From the NCBI GenBank assembly GCA_950295325.1, contig OX485804.1, positions 31,124,001-31,188,000 of the forward strand: 64,000 nt of DNA. The letters are read 5' to 3'. Position 1 is the first letter of the stretch. Each line of letters begins with the position of its first letter. Both the position numbers and the translations under genes were made by a program. Of this stretch, positions 10,641 through 18,800 are shown in pieces. Source of the DNA: Polytrichum commune. Taxonomy: Eukaryota > Streptophyta > Polytrichopsida > Polytrichales > Polytrichaceae. A model generated the notes under the pieces. The model saw only the letters and a program-made list of their open reading frames with translations, ran no database searches and was not told the DNA's origin.

Positions 10641-11690
10641 TTATTGTTCCCGACTCCAAATCCATGGTTGGTCTTTCCCCGTGAGAATGGTAAGGGGTTT
10701 GGCAATCAAACTAAAGTTTTTGACAAACCTCCTATAATAATTTGCCAATCCTAGAAATGCACGAAGCCGTGGTACATCACTAGGTGCGGGAATTTTGTGC
10801 AAAGCATCCACCTTCGCCTGTTGCACACCAAAACCGCCAGGAACAATCATGTGGCCTAAATAGGGTAATTGATCATGGAAAAACTTACATTTTCCATGAT
10901 GTAAACGGAGTCCCCACCGTTGAAGTCGTTCAAATACCGCTTGCAAATGTCTCACATGATCCTGTGGATTATTACTAAAGATGATAACATCATCAATGTA
11001 ACATCTAGCAAACGGCAAACCAGCCAATAATTGGTCCATCACCCGCTGAAATTCAGCTGGTGCATTCTTGAGACCAAATGGCAGAAATTTCCAATGATAA
11101 AGTTGATCCTTGCCATCTTTATCAATTCCCCAAAATGCGGTCTTCACCCGATCACCCAACAACAAAGGTAATTGGTGATAACCAGACCTCAAATCCAAAG
11201 TGCTGAAGATTCTAGAAAATCCTAGTGCATCAAACAACTCCTCCGGCATCGGCATTGGATATCGATCTGACTTGGTCTTGCGGTTGACTGGACGATAATC
11301 ACCACACATCCGTTTTTCCGTCCAGCTGCCAAAGATATCCTTCTTTGACGGCATAACCGTGGCACAAGCATACTCTCCATTGGAGAGTTCAATCAATTCC
11401 GCTGCCAATAACTCTTGACATCGAGTTTGAACACCCAACCTTTCAGAGGTACTAAGTCTGTATGGCCGTCTGAAAATATGGTGGTCGTCCTCGAGTTGAA
11501 TACGAACAGGTTTACCTTTATATCCTTCAAGATCATGAAGACTAAAGGCAAAACAATTACGGTAAGAGCGAATAAATGCCCGTACCTTTCGTGCTTCGGC
11601 ACCAGTAAGCTTTGGCCCCACTTCAATTGGCCAATCGTCAAACTCCGTAGTTTCCTTCTTCATAGAAGGATTGCCAATTGGTGCCAGCAC
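10641..11690 (-). CDS. Reverse transcriptase segment of Pol
   Basis: A 349-codon segment with the Ty3-type RT core. Visible motifs: 'MCGDYRPVNRKT' near residue 128, the catalytic Asp in 'FSTLDLRSGYHQ' (D166), 'LPFGLKNAPAEFQRVMD' near 203-219, and 'YIDDVIIFS' with the paired catalytic Asp at 233-234. The thumb and connection region with 'LRAFLGLANYYRRFV' follows at ~309-323. It would copy the element RNA into cDNA. The first codon shown is not an ATG; the segment simply begins after an in-frame TAG at 11703. The TAA at 10641 separates it from RNase H. Confidence 0.95.
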   Translation of the reverse strand: MLAPIGNPSMKKETTEFDDWPIEVGPKLTGAEARKVRAFIRSYRNCFAFSLHDLEGYKGKPVRIQLEDDHHIFRRPYRLSTSERLGVQTRCQELLAAELIELSNGEYACATVMPSKKDIFGSWTEKRMCGDYRPVNRKTKSDRYPMPMPEELFDALGFSRIFSTLDLRSGYHQLPLLLGDRVKTAFWGIDKDGKDQLYHWKFLPFGLKNAPAEFQRVMDQLLAGLPFARCYIDDVIIFSNNPQDHVRHLQAVFERLQRWGLRLHHGKCKFFHDQLPYLGHMIVPGGFGVQQAKVDALHKIPAPSDVPRLRAFLGLANYYRRFVKNFSLIAKPLTILTGKDQPWIWSREQ

Positions 11691-11702
11691 AGCCTGTGAT
11701 TG

Positions 11703-12038
11703 CTAGTCCGTGGAGAGGGCAACACCTTTGCCCCCATCATCTGCACTTGAATCCAAATGCGTATCCTCTCCACTACAATCAGTTTGTGTAGCTAAATAGC
11801 TATCCACATATGAAGTATCACCAAGAAGTAGAAGTGGAAACATTTTATGGACCTCCAACTTCCCAAACTCTTGGGCCAAAGCCGAAAAACCACGTTGGAC
11901 TCGAAGCTCTTCCGCAACATGAAGTTTCAAAGGAAATAATCCCTCGGTGTCATTGACCTCAATGTGATCCTTGGATTGCGGCTCCATTGCCCCCTGACCA
12001 TTGTTCTCTGCTCTCACAGTAAGCAATCGGTCATCCAT
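11703..12038 (-). CDS. Pol linker between methyltransferase and RT (unknown function)
   Basis: A 111-codon stretch in the Pol frame, between the end of the methyltransferase and the start of the RT region, bounded by in-frame stops at 12072 and 11703. It begins hydrophilic, has a central part with 'FPLKLHVAEELRVQRGF' and a Leu-rich patch, and ends acidic and Ser/Asp-rich. I recognise no domain. Ty3-type polyproteins often have a variable spacer between protease and RT, and this fills that position. It could also be a C-terminal extension of the methyltransferase. Confidence 0.6.
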   Translation of the reverse strand: MDDRLLTVRAENNGQGAMEPQSKDHIEVNDTEGLFPLKLHVAEELRVQRGFSALAQEFGKLEVHKMFPLLLLGDTSYVDSYLATQTDCSGEDTHLDSSADDGGKGVALSTD

Positions 12039-12071
12039 ACGTTGTTGAGCAGCAAGACAAATTCCAATTAT

Positions 12072-12650
12072 CTACACAATGCTATTAAGATCCATAGCTT
12101 GCCCCAATAGGAAACGTCTCTGACCTTCCTGAAGCCCGTGAGCAGCCGTGGTACCTGTAAGAAAACCCATGGCGCGTTCCCGCTCATCTGCTGTAGGCTC
12201 CTCATAAGTTTGGGATTTTGAATCCCAAACCATGCCAGGTTCACGAGATCGAAATGCAAAAGACTGTGGATATGTCACAAAAGTAGGTAGTGCACCTCTC
12301 GGAATTCCCACCTTGTTAATTAATGCAAATGGCAAGGTGTCATCCTTGGTAACTGCCAAGGAAACACGATGATCATTTAAAATGTCATCCACCTTACGAT
12401 CCATAAGGCGGAGAATGCGGGCAATCACCGCTGACAGCACCCGAGGTGATACCAAGTTGGTCCAAAACCAACGAGGCCGATGAGCAAAGGATCCCAAAGA
12501 TGCAGCATCCAGAAATGTTGGAGTACCCAAAATTTGGTTAATGTACTCACCATCCTTCACCACTTTGTGTCGGGTATCACCCAATAATGGTACATTTTCG
12601 AAAATGTACCCTGGCGGAGTTGATTGGTGGGTAAACCACCATTGCGTCAA
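12072..12650 (-). CDS. C5 cytosine methyltransferase, C-terminal half (motifs VI-X)
   Basis: 192 codons continuing the methyltransferase after a single in-frame TGA. Visible motifs: VI, 'GYIFENVPLLG' near residues 14-24, with the ENV glutamate at 18 that contacts the target cytosine; VIII, 'HRPRWFWTNL' at 57-66; a variable target-recognition stretch; a segment 'ALPTFVTYPQSFAFR'; IX-like, 'ERERAMGF' near 156-163; and X, 'RRFLLGQAMDLNSI' at 178-191. The aromatic version of motif VIII and the 'LLGQ' form of motif X resemble DNMT3/DRM-class de novo enzymes. The order is canonical, with VI-X following I-IV, so the rearranged order of plant DRM proteins is excluded. The segment ends at a TAG (12072). 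Confidence 0.88.
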   Translation of the reverse strand: MTQWWFTHQSTPPGYIFENVPLLGDTRHKVVKDGEYINQILGTPTFLDAASLGSFAHRPRWFWTNLVSPRVLSAVIARILRLMDRKVDDILNDHRVSLAVTKDDTLPFALINKVGIPRGALPTFVTYPQSFAFRSREPGMVWDSKSQTYEEPTADERERAMGFLTGTTAAHGLQEGQRRFLLGQAMDLNSIV

Positions 12651-13022
12651 TCACATCAAATCCGCAAACAAACTAGACCTAGGATCATCCAATCCCTGGC
12701 CAGTTCCTGCCCGCGAATGGCCTTGACAAGGCCATCCTGCAATAATCAAATCCACGTGGCCCAACCTTCTCAAATCCTCATCACTAATCATAGTGACATC
12801 TTGAGGAAGTTGACCACAACATCCATGAATGGCAGAGGCTGACAATTGTGCGGGGTATCTCAACAACAATTGTTGGATGTGGTGTCGGACGGCTCTGTTG
12901 GCTGCATACCCATTGTCCACATGAATATATCGCCAAACTGTAATTCCAGCTTCCAACACTGCCGCCAAACCTGTGCCAATGCCTCCAAAGATCTCCACAA
13001 GGACAATACCTTCAGGTGATGG
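12075..13022 (-). other. Whole C5-methyltransferase domain inside Pol (domain extent)
   Basis: The two halves together span about 316 codons, close to the usual size of a DNMT3-type catalytic domain. Motifs appear in order I, II-like, IV, VI, VIII, IX, X, with the key cysteine and glutamate both present. The only lesion inside the domain is one TGA codon; a C-to-T change in a CGA codon would explain it but is an inference. Sitting between protease and RT in a single frame, the enzyme would be released from the polyprotein or act as part of it. It would be expected to act in the nucleus on the element's cDNA, its integrated copies or host DNA. Confidence 0.85.
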
Positions 13023-14069
13023 TTGCCAACGAATGAGTTGAGCAAAAGAAAATGAGGATGAAGTTGGGGATGCCTCTCCAAGCTCCAAATCCGCTACAAT
13101 GTGTCGACAATGGTCGGATAACTCCTTAGGAGTTCGCCATGGTGGAGGTGGATCCTTGAAATGTCGAGCAGGAATTTGAAAAGATGGTAAAAAATGTTGT
13201 TCTGCCGCATTACAAGTGTAGTCCATTGTTTCCTCCAATAAAACTGGAGCACAAGGCAAATCTGCAACTAAACCGCTGCAACCAAACATTGCCTCCGCAA
13301 CCATAGTCATAGCAGTGGCTGCAAATGTGACAGGAATAAATACCTTCCTGCCATCTCCAGTGGACCATCCCGGTCTAATCCATGCCTCTTCCGTCCAATT
13401 ATCCAAACCAAAGCCAAGTGGGTAAAGAGCTTGCTGACCAACAAGTATATCATAGTTGGTAGCATTAGTAACAACACACTTCATTGACAAATGAGTGTAA
13501 GTAGGCCCTGCCCCCACATGAAAAATCAAACGTAGAGGTGCCTTGGTGTAACCTGTTGCACGTTCAGTGCCCCCTACTGAAGTCACAATAGTAAATGGAC
13601 AAGGATCCAAGCTTGTTGGCGTCAATCCAAGACTGTCAGCAAGTCCTTTGCCAATCATAACCGGTTGAGCACCGGAATCCATCATAACTCTCAGTGGTGT
13701 AGCACGGATAGTGGGCATATCCGTGCGTGAAACGACAAACAACGATTTGTCGTTCATCAGCCGTACAACTCCAGGTTGCAAATTATGCCGTTCGCGAGCA
13801 GGCCTTGCAGAAATGTCTGCAAGATATGCCGTTCCCGACGCATAATTCGAAAATGACGTATCCACTGCTGAAATTGATGCTGGAGGAATATCAGTTTGCT
13901 TACCAAAAGCAATGATCGCCGCATCCGCAAGACCCGCTCGCAAATTGGCTAAGTCCTTCACCTCCTCAGCCACAGGTACGTCAACCACAGCTTGGGATAC
14001 TTGAAGGGATGGCAAATCCGCCTTACCTTGTAACATTCTCCCAGCTAAATGTGAGGCCAAACCCCCCAC
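12651..14069 (-). CDS. Aspartic protease - C5 cytosine methyltransferase N-terminal half (motifs I-IV)
   Basis: A 472-codon segment. Residues ~100-240 are a retropepsin-like protease: catalytic Asp in 'RVMMDSGAQPVMIG' (D131) and a C-terminal 'YDILVGQQALYPLG'. After a proline-rich linker, residues ~352-472 open a cytosine-5 methyltransferase. Motif I is 'LVEIFGGIGTGLAAVLEAG' (357-375), the S-adenosylmethionine loop. 'YIHVDNGYAANRA' follows as a motif II-like strand. Motif IV is 'DLIIAGWPCQGHSRAG', with C448 (codon 12726-12728) as the predicted catalytic nucleophile. The in-frame TGA at 12651-12653 stops the enzyme between motifs IV and VI. The first codon of this interval is GTG; the open frame continues upstream to 14109, so the true start probably lies in a Gag-Pol fusion. 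Confidence 0.9.
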   Translation of the reverse strand: MGGLASHLAGRMLQGKADLPSLQVSQAVVDVPVAEEVKDLANLRAGLADAAIIAFGKQTDIPPASISAVDTSFSNYASGTAYLADISARPARERHNLQPGVVRLMNDKSLFVVSRTDMPTIRATPLRVMMDSGAQPVMIGKGLADSLGLTPTSLDPCPFTIVTSVGGTERATGYTKAPLRLIFHVGAGPTYTHLSMKCVVTNATNYDILVGQQALYPLGFGLDNWTEEAWIRPGWSTGDGRKVFIPVTFAATAMTMVAEAMFGCSGLVADLPCAPVLLEETMDYTCNAAEQHFLPSFQIPARHFKDPPPPWRTPKELSDHCRHIVADLELGEASPTSSSFSFAQLIRWQPSPEGIVLVEIFGGIGTGLAAVLEAGITVWRYIHVDNGYAANRAVRHHIQQLLLRYPAQLSASAIHGCCGQLPQDVTMISDEDLRRLGHVDLIIAGWPCQGHSRAGTGQGLDDPRSSLFADLM

Positions 14070-14252
14070 CCTTAAGCGTCCGTAGTCCGAGTAGTGGGTT
14101 TGGGCTCACATTCCTCCGCGGTATTGGATTTGGACTTGGATGAGTCCATAGTGCAAGGTTCACCCTTCAAGTGGTCTTGGATTTAACTGGAATTTCACTT
14201 TTAACAACTCAATGTACAATTTCAATACGTATGTGGAGAATGCACAAGTTAA

Positions 14253-14465
14253 CTATGTTATTTTAACCTCCTTATGCTCGGGTGCTATTTTGTCTTTGTT
14301 TGCTTCTAACGTCCATCCGGCCGCTTTAGCTACACAAGCCCTTAAGGATATCCCTCTCCTAAATGGAGTCCGTGCCGTTGACTCTATACTACCACTTGAA
14401 CTATCACTTGTGTAATCCGTATCGCTACTATAAGAGGTCTCACTTGGTGTCTCCATACCGTACAT
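14253..14465 (-). CDS. Small Ser/Thr-rich reading frame in the Gag-Pol spacer
   Basis: A 70-codon frame beginning with ATG. The N-terminal half is acidic and rich in Ser, Thr and Tyr; the C-terminal half is basic, with 'TPFRRGISLRACVAKAAGW'. It lies downstream of the candidate minus-strand core promoter and upstream of Pol, in a different frame from Pol. I recognise no domain, and it may be a chance frame. It is listed because its composition is unlike the surrounding AT-rich DNA. Confidence 0.2.
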   Translation of the reverse strand: MYGMETPSETSYSSDTDYTSDSSSGSIESTARTPFRRGISLRACVAKAAGWTLEANKDKIAPEHKEVKIT

Positions 14466-14749
14466 AAGCCTTTAAGTATTAAGAAATACTTATGTGACTT
14501 ATGTCAATCTCTCCCTCGCACCTTTGGTCTTTGCTTCCTTTGTCTTGCCATCGCGAGAGTGCTCCACATTCTCCATTAATTTGTGCACGTGGTTTATTTT
14601 TAAAGAGAGGATGCAAGTGTTAAAAAAAACACTATTCTCTATAGTCAATCTCAAATACATTTACTTGTGAAAGCCACCATAACACTAACTAGCATAATAT
14701 AACTAACTACTTGTCTATGAGCTAATTAGGTAGGCTATCTACTAAGCTC

Positions 14750-14940
14750 CTTCATGAACCCATCTCTTTACTTTTTAATTACATAAACCTAGCTCCTTCA
14801 TAAACCCAGCTCCTTCATGAACCCAGCTCCTTAGCTTCTATCTAAACAAACCCAGGTCCTTCATAAACCCAGCTCTTTACTTTCTAACTAAACAAACCCA
14901 GCTCCTTCATAAACCCAGCTCCTTCATAAACCCACAACTT
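14750..14940. repeat. Short diverged tandem repeats ('cccagctccttcataaac')
   Basis: The phrase 'cccagctccttcataaac' and close variants occur about seven times, with spacers such as 'tttctaactaaacaaa'. Units are irregular, so this is a degenerate minisatellite inside the Gag-Pol spacer. No function is evident. Confidence 0.7.
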
Positions 14941-15404
14941 TGTAGTTGTAATCCCCAACTACCTCACTAATTATTCAAGCCCTTAACTAATCTTCCTACC
15001 TAATTTCCCTAATTCTACTAACAACCCCTTTCTAATCACACAATTCTTCTCTAATCCTAAAATCCTAAAATCCTAGAGAGGAGAGGGGGAGAGAGAATTT
15101 CCTAACTTCACTAAGACTAACTAATCCACACAAGTATATTTTTGCACTCATCACAACATCAAGTGCTCAACTCTTAAACATGGAACTTGCAACCACGTGT
15201 ATTCAAAACATGAACTTTAAGTACCACAAATTGGAATCATGAATTAACTTTAAAATCCTTCACGTCAACACTAATTCTACCAAGAGGTCAAGCCCTCTTC
15301 AAGGCTAACAAGCCTTGGCTCTCAAACTAAAAACTAAGCACACACATGTGCTCCAATATGGCTTCCCACACCCACACTTATAACTCGTGGGGTGCCTTGG
15401 AGCA

Positions 15405-15452
15405 CAAAGGAAAGAGAGAGTGAGTGAGGGAAGAATGAGGGATTATATAGTA
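15405..15452 (-). promoter_or_regulatory. Candidate core promoter pointing toward Pol
   Basis: On the minus strand 'ctatataatcc' at about 15450-15440 is a good TATA box. It is followed by a pyrimidine-rich tract of about 30 bases, the arrangement of TATA plus Y-patch common in plant core promoters. Transcription would run toward the protease-methyltransferase frame about 1.3 kb downstream. This rests on sequence appearance only. Confidence 0.35.
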
Positions 15453-16145
15453 AGCTTGAGGGGGTGAGCACCCTCAAGGCTCACGATAAGCCCTTGAGAT
15501 TTCCTCCTACTTAGTAGGCGCCAATCCTATCTTCTAAGCCTTCCTCCCTCAAATGATCAACAAGGATCCTAATTCGAACATTTAACTAGCCTTGGCTTTC
15601 TACCTACCACACTTTACCAAACTTGGGATGCTTCAACCCAAACTTAGCCTCCTTCGCTTTCCGCCGCCATAACTTTCTCCCCTTACTTTCCCAAATCGTC
15701 GCTCACCACTTAATTCAAACCACGATGCTTAACTCGTGATTTGATTGGTGCTTTGAGAATTTGCTTATCCTCCACCTTGCATTCTTCCTTGGGCCTTCCC
15801 CATTAAGTGGCCATGATGAGGTGGTCCACTTGTGCGCTCCATGTGATCCTCCATTCATCCCAATTCGAATGCACTTGCCTCTTGAGTCACTTTGGTTGTC
15901 TCCATCCATTTGTACTAGCCTACTCACTAACTACTCAATCCAAGTTCTCCTTACCTATCCTCATTCACTCAAATCCTTCCGAAGGTAAAAACACAATAAC
16001 AACTCACATCCTAGCCTCTTACAACATGGTACTTCTAAGACTAACATTTCACTCTTTTTATATTTTTGTGAAGTAACATGCTACTTCAAAGTGCATCAAC
16101 TAACGTTTCAAGGGTCTAAGACTAAATGTGGGCACCCTTTTGGGC

Positions 16146-17906
16146 TCACACTAAATGAAAAACTGCAGCAGGCTTGAAATCCGAAGCCATAAACTCCGAA
16201 CCCGAGAAAATTGGTATATGGAGAATTTTATATGCCAATGCCTGCGTAACATCCTTCGAGATGGAATCCCCATCTCTCAAAGGCACAGGGTTTTTAGCCC
16301 CAACAACAGTGGTGTCTACCAATCCAAATGAAAGAGGTAAACGTGTTTGACCAATTTGATCAGCTGGTCCGGCATGGCGAGGATGTAGCACCTCGTTGCT
16401 ACCACCACTCATGGAAGCCACCGCATCTGCCAATGTTTGTGAGCGAGTAGAAGCCGCCGCCACCACCTCTCCAGCTGCTCCAAACATATACATGTCCGAA
16501 CCCGAAGTGCCACCACCCACATGCGGCTCAGAAATTTGAGCAAAAGATGCAGAAGATTTGAGCTTTTGCTCAAGCTCTGCCACCTTAGCCTCAAGACTCT
16601 GCTCCCTTGGAGACTTTCCAGTGACATAACTGGCAGGCCGCATCTCAGGATGAAGTAGGAAACAATGATCCACATCGTGATTAGTGCCACCACAATGGCT
16701 ACATTTCAATTGTCTCTTCTTAGAATTGTCCCCTGCCCTTACTGGTTCCATCTTTTGTTTTAATTTTCCCAAAGGCTGAGTTTTCTTCTTCTTAGGACAA
16801 TTGGGATCATTCTTCGAATGACCAGCTTCTCCACAACCCCAACAATGCAAAATCTTTTGCTCCTTGACGGGTTGAGTCTCAGCTAAACTACTAGTAGCTG
16901 TGACAATTCTTCTTGGTTTCGGACTCTCTGTCATCCAAGATACCATATCCGTGGCATCATGTTGGCAAAGAGCCCGATCACATTTCTCAACCACGGCAAA
17001 CGCTTGTGCAAGCGTAGCTCGGCCCTCGTAGTCGAGGATAATCCGAGGTGATGCCAACTCAAGTAGCCGCTTGTCAATCTTAGACAAAAATATTTTAACA
17101 AGCTGACTCTCAGCAAAAACACCTCCCGACTCCACAGCAAATCGCGCGAGTCGCGTATACATGGTCCGTGGAGTATCATCCTTCTCTCGGCGGAAATCCT
17201 GGATGCGCTGCATCTGGTCTCGCCGAAACCCACCATACTCCACTTCCAAATGTGCGACAAATTCAGTAAGGGGATTAAATGGAGGTGGTGGACCAACAGC
17301 CGTCAATGCTGCCTGTGTAGCACGTGCCATCCGTGAAAGGGTAGCCGTGCTACTGCCAGCCACCAGTGGCCCAAATGCCAGTTCTTGGTCCTCAGACTCC
17401 TCCGGTGGATCCTCCTCCTTTAAGGTGGGTGGAGCTAAGGTGGCAATCGCCCCATCTTTAAGGGCTGAAATAAGTTCAACCCGGGCCTCCCAATACTGCT
17501 CCACCTCCCGAAGTTGTCGTTGATGACCCTCTGTCCATCGTTCGTAAGTTTGGAGTGCCTCATACTCCAAATGTTGAGGCAGAAGTTCAAAGGCATACCA
17601 ATCATTGAAATTGGAAGACCTTTGGCATTTCTCCTTAATCCAGGTACGAAACCGGAGTTTCCAATCGGGCAAGGAAATGCCCCCAGCTCGACCTGAAAAC
17701 CGATCACGCACTGAATTGTGGCGATCATCCTCCATGTCGTCGAACGTGCCGACACTCCAAATCCGAAGCCTACTAGTAGTGTCCAACGCCGAAATAGGCT
17801 CAAAAGCCTCGTTGGTATCTACCTCTGGCTCAAGATTTGCGGTGCCCACGTCCTCCAAGTAATCTGGTGATGGAGATCGATAATATCGACTCCTAGTTTG
17901 CACCAT
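16146..17906 (-). CDS. gag: Gag polyprotein of the methyltransferase retrotransposon
   Basis: 586 codons from an ATG at 17906 ('MVQTRSRYYRSPSPDYLED'), uninterrupted. Residues ~205-310 fit a retrotransposon Gag (capsid) region: 'FNPLTEFVAHLEVEYG', then a helical segment with 'YTRLARFAV'. Two zinc knuckles follow: C355-C358-H363-C370, with a longer last spacer (CX2CX4HX6C) than usual, and C402-C405-H410-C415, canonical CX2CX4HX4C. A lysine-rich stretch separates them. A coiled-coil-like segment ('LEAKVAELEQKLKSS') lies near 438-452. Gag would form the virus-like particle and bind the element RNA. It ends at TGA (16146-16148), which has the same codon phase as Pol. Confidence 0.88.
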   Translation of the reverse strand: MVQTRSRYYRSPSPDYLEDVGTANLEPEVDTNEAFEPISALDTTSRLRIWSVGTFDDMEDDRHNSVRDRFSGRAGGISLPDWKLRFRTWIKEKCQRSSNFNDWYAFELLPQHLEYEALQTYERWTEGHQRQLREVEQYWEARVELISALKDGAIATLAPPTLKEEDPPEESEDQELAFGPLVAGSSTATLSRMARATQAALTAVGPPPPFNPLTEFVAHLEVEYGGFRRDQMQRIQDFRREKDDTPRTMYTRLARFAVESGGVFAESQLVKIFLSKIDKRLLELASPRIILDYEGRATLAQAFAVVEKCDRALCQHDATDMVSWMTESPKPRRIVTATSSLAETQPVKEQKILHCWGCGEAGHSKNDPNCPKKKKTQPLGKLKQKMEPVRAGDNSKKRQLKCSHCGGTNHDVDHCFLLHPEMRPASYVTGKSPREQSLEAKVAELEQKLKSSASFAQISEPHVGGGTSGSDMYMFGAAGEVVAAASTRSQTLADAVASMSGGSNEVLHPRHAGPADQIGQTRLPLSFGLVDTTVVGAKNPVPLRDGDSISKDVTQALAYKILHIPIFSGSEFMASDFKPAAVFHLV

Positions 17907-18061
17907 AAAATAATCCCTTGAGTACCTGCAACTATCTACAAGGTAATGGAAACCTGCACCTGTTGCGGACTATGTAAATGGCAATACCTTGCCAAATGCC
18001 AAATGCTTATGCCCCCAGAATTCCAAAATTGTGCAAAGGTTTGAGATTGGTAATTAAAATT

Positions 18062-18490
18062 AAAAATCAGCGTTGAAAATGTTCATTTCCAAGGTGATTA
18101 TGAACTCCAATCAACAAACTAAGTGCACCAATGGACTCCTAGGAAGATTTCACACAAATTAGGCTCAAATTTCACTCCAATCGGAGTTAATTTGCTCCCA
18201 AAAACAAAAATCAGCGTTGAAATTAGCAATTTCAGCAATGATTTTGACTTCCAATCAAAAATCCAATTACACCATTGGATTCCTTGGCAAATTTCACACA
18301 AAATAGGCTCAAATTTCACTCCGTTCGGAGTTAATTTGCTCCCAAAAACAAAAATCAGCGTTGAAATTAACAATTTCAGCAATGATTTTGAATCCCAATC
18401 AACAATCCAATTACACCATTGGATTCCTTGGCAAATTTCACACAAGAAAGGCTCAAATTTCACTCCAATCGGAGCTAGTATGCCCCCAAA
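18062..18490. repeat. 144-bp tandem repeat, three copies, in the retrotransposon leader
   Basis: 'tcagcgttgaaa' recurs at about 18067, 18211 and 18355, exactly 144 bp apart. The units share 'ttgctcccaaaaacaaaaa', 'ggattccttggcaaatttca' and 'caaatttcactcc'. Copies two and three are nearly identical and the first is more diverged. 144 is divisible by three, which explains the long shadow reading frames on both strands here. Confidence 0.85.
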
Positions 18491-18682
18491 TTTGAACCTC
18501 AAAGTTTGTGAGAGTCAAATGCCAAGTTTGAAAGGTATAAGTAAAAAAATTAAAAGAATAAAAAAAGAATAAAAATAAAAATAATTGTTTATATTTTTTT
18601 AAATAAAAACAAAAACCAAAAACAATAAAACAATAAAATAATAAAAAATAATAAAAAGGGAAGGGGAAGGGGGCTAACCTGG

Positions 18683-18800
18683 GCTTGGCTGGCGCCGCCC
18701 GCCCGCCCGTGGGCCCGGCCTGCGCCGCCCGCCCGGCTTGCAGAACCGGAGCTCCAGGAGCACCAGAAGCTTTAGGAGGGTCCGGTGAGCTCCGGATCCG
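18683..18800. other. GC-rich island inside the leader
   Basis: Roughly 120 bp rich in 'gcccgcccg' and 'ggcccggcc' motifs, flanked by A/T-rich DNA. It contains many CpG dinucleotides. It could form stable RNA structure in the element leader. The function is unknown. Confidence 0.6.

Larger units (their letters stand above)
8559..14108 (-). pseudogene. pol: Pol polyprotein: PR - C5 methyltransferase - RT - RNase H - integrase - PHD (interrupted by stops)
   Basis: One reading frame runs from the TGA at 14106-14108 to the terminal stop at 8559-8561. It is interrupted only by in-frame stops at 12651-12653 (TGA), 12072-12074 (TAG), 11703-11705 (TAG), 10641-10643 (TAA) and 10344-10346 (TAG). No frameshift separates the domains and all stops share one phase. 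The stop at 10344 sits where RNase H normally has glutamine after 'TDH', so CAG to TAG is likely there; the TAA at 10641 lies in a Gln-rich context. The layout is that of a Ty3-type Pol with two additions: a methyltransferase between protease and RT, and a PHD finger at the C-terminus. No ATG starts the frame near its 5' limit, so expression as a Gag-Pol fusion or by readthrough is likely. Confidence 0.85.
14099..16150 (-). repeat. 2.04-kb non-coding block between Gag and Pol, flanked by 12-bp direct repeats
   Basis: 'tttgggctcaca' occurs at 14099-14110 and again at 16139-16150. The right copy overlaps the Gag stop codon, and the left copy lies at the same codon phase upstream of the protease. 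Removing one repeat plus the block would put Gag and Pol in one frame separated by a single TGA. The block is AT-rich. It contains diverged tandem copies of 'cccagctccttcataaac' (14750-14940), a 70-codon Ser-rich minus frame at 14253-14465, and a plant-like core promoter near 15.44 kb. It may be a nested insertion or a structural part of the element; the ends are not TG...CA, so a simple solo LTR is unlikely. Confidence 0.65.

Noticed and set aside
10344-12653. A variant genetic code (TAA/TAG read as glutamine) to explain the in-frame stops
   Set aside because: CAA and CAG are used freely for glutamine in the same frames, a TGA is also involved, and no intact host gene is available to test it. 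Nonsense change is simpler.
12651-12653. The two methyltransferase halves as separate genes with their own starts
   Set aside because: The frame, spacing and motif order continue directly across the TGA, and the downstream piece has no ATG at its start.
12075-13022. A plant DRM-type (rearranged) methyltransferase
   Set aside because: Motifs run I, IV, VI, VIII, IX, X; DRM proteins have VI-X before I-IV.
14111-16138. The Gag-Pol spacer as a spliceosomal intron
   Set aside because: No donor/acceptor pair that I tried joins Gag to Pol in frame while removing the TGA.
14099-16150. The Gag-Pol spacer as a solo LTR
   Set aside because: No TG...CA ends with a 4-6 bp duplication fit inside the 12-bp repeats.
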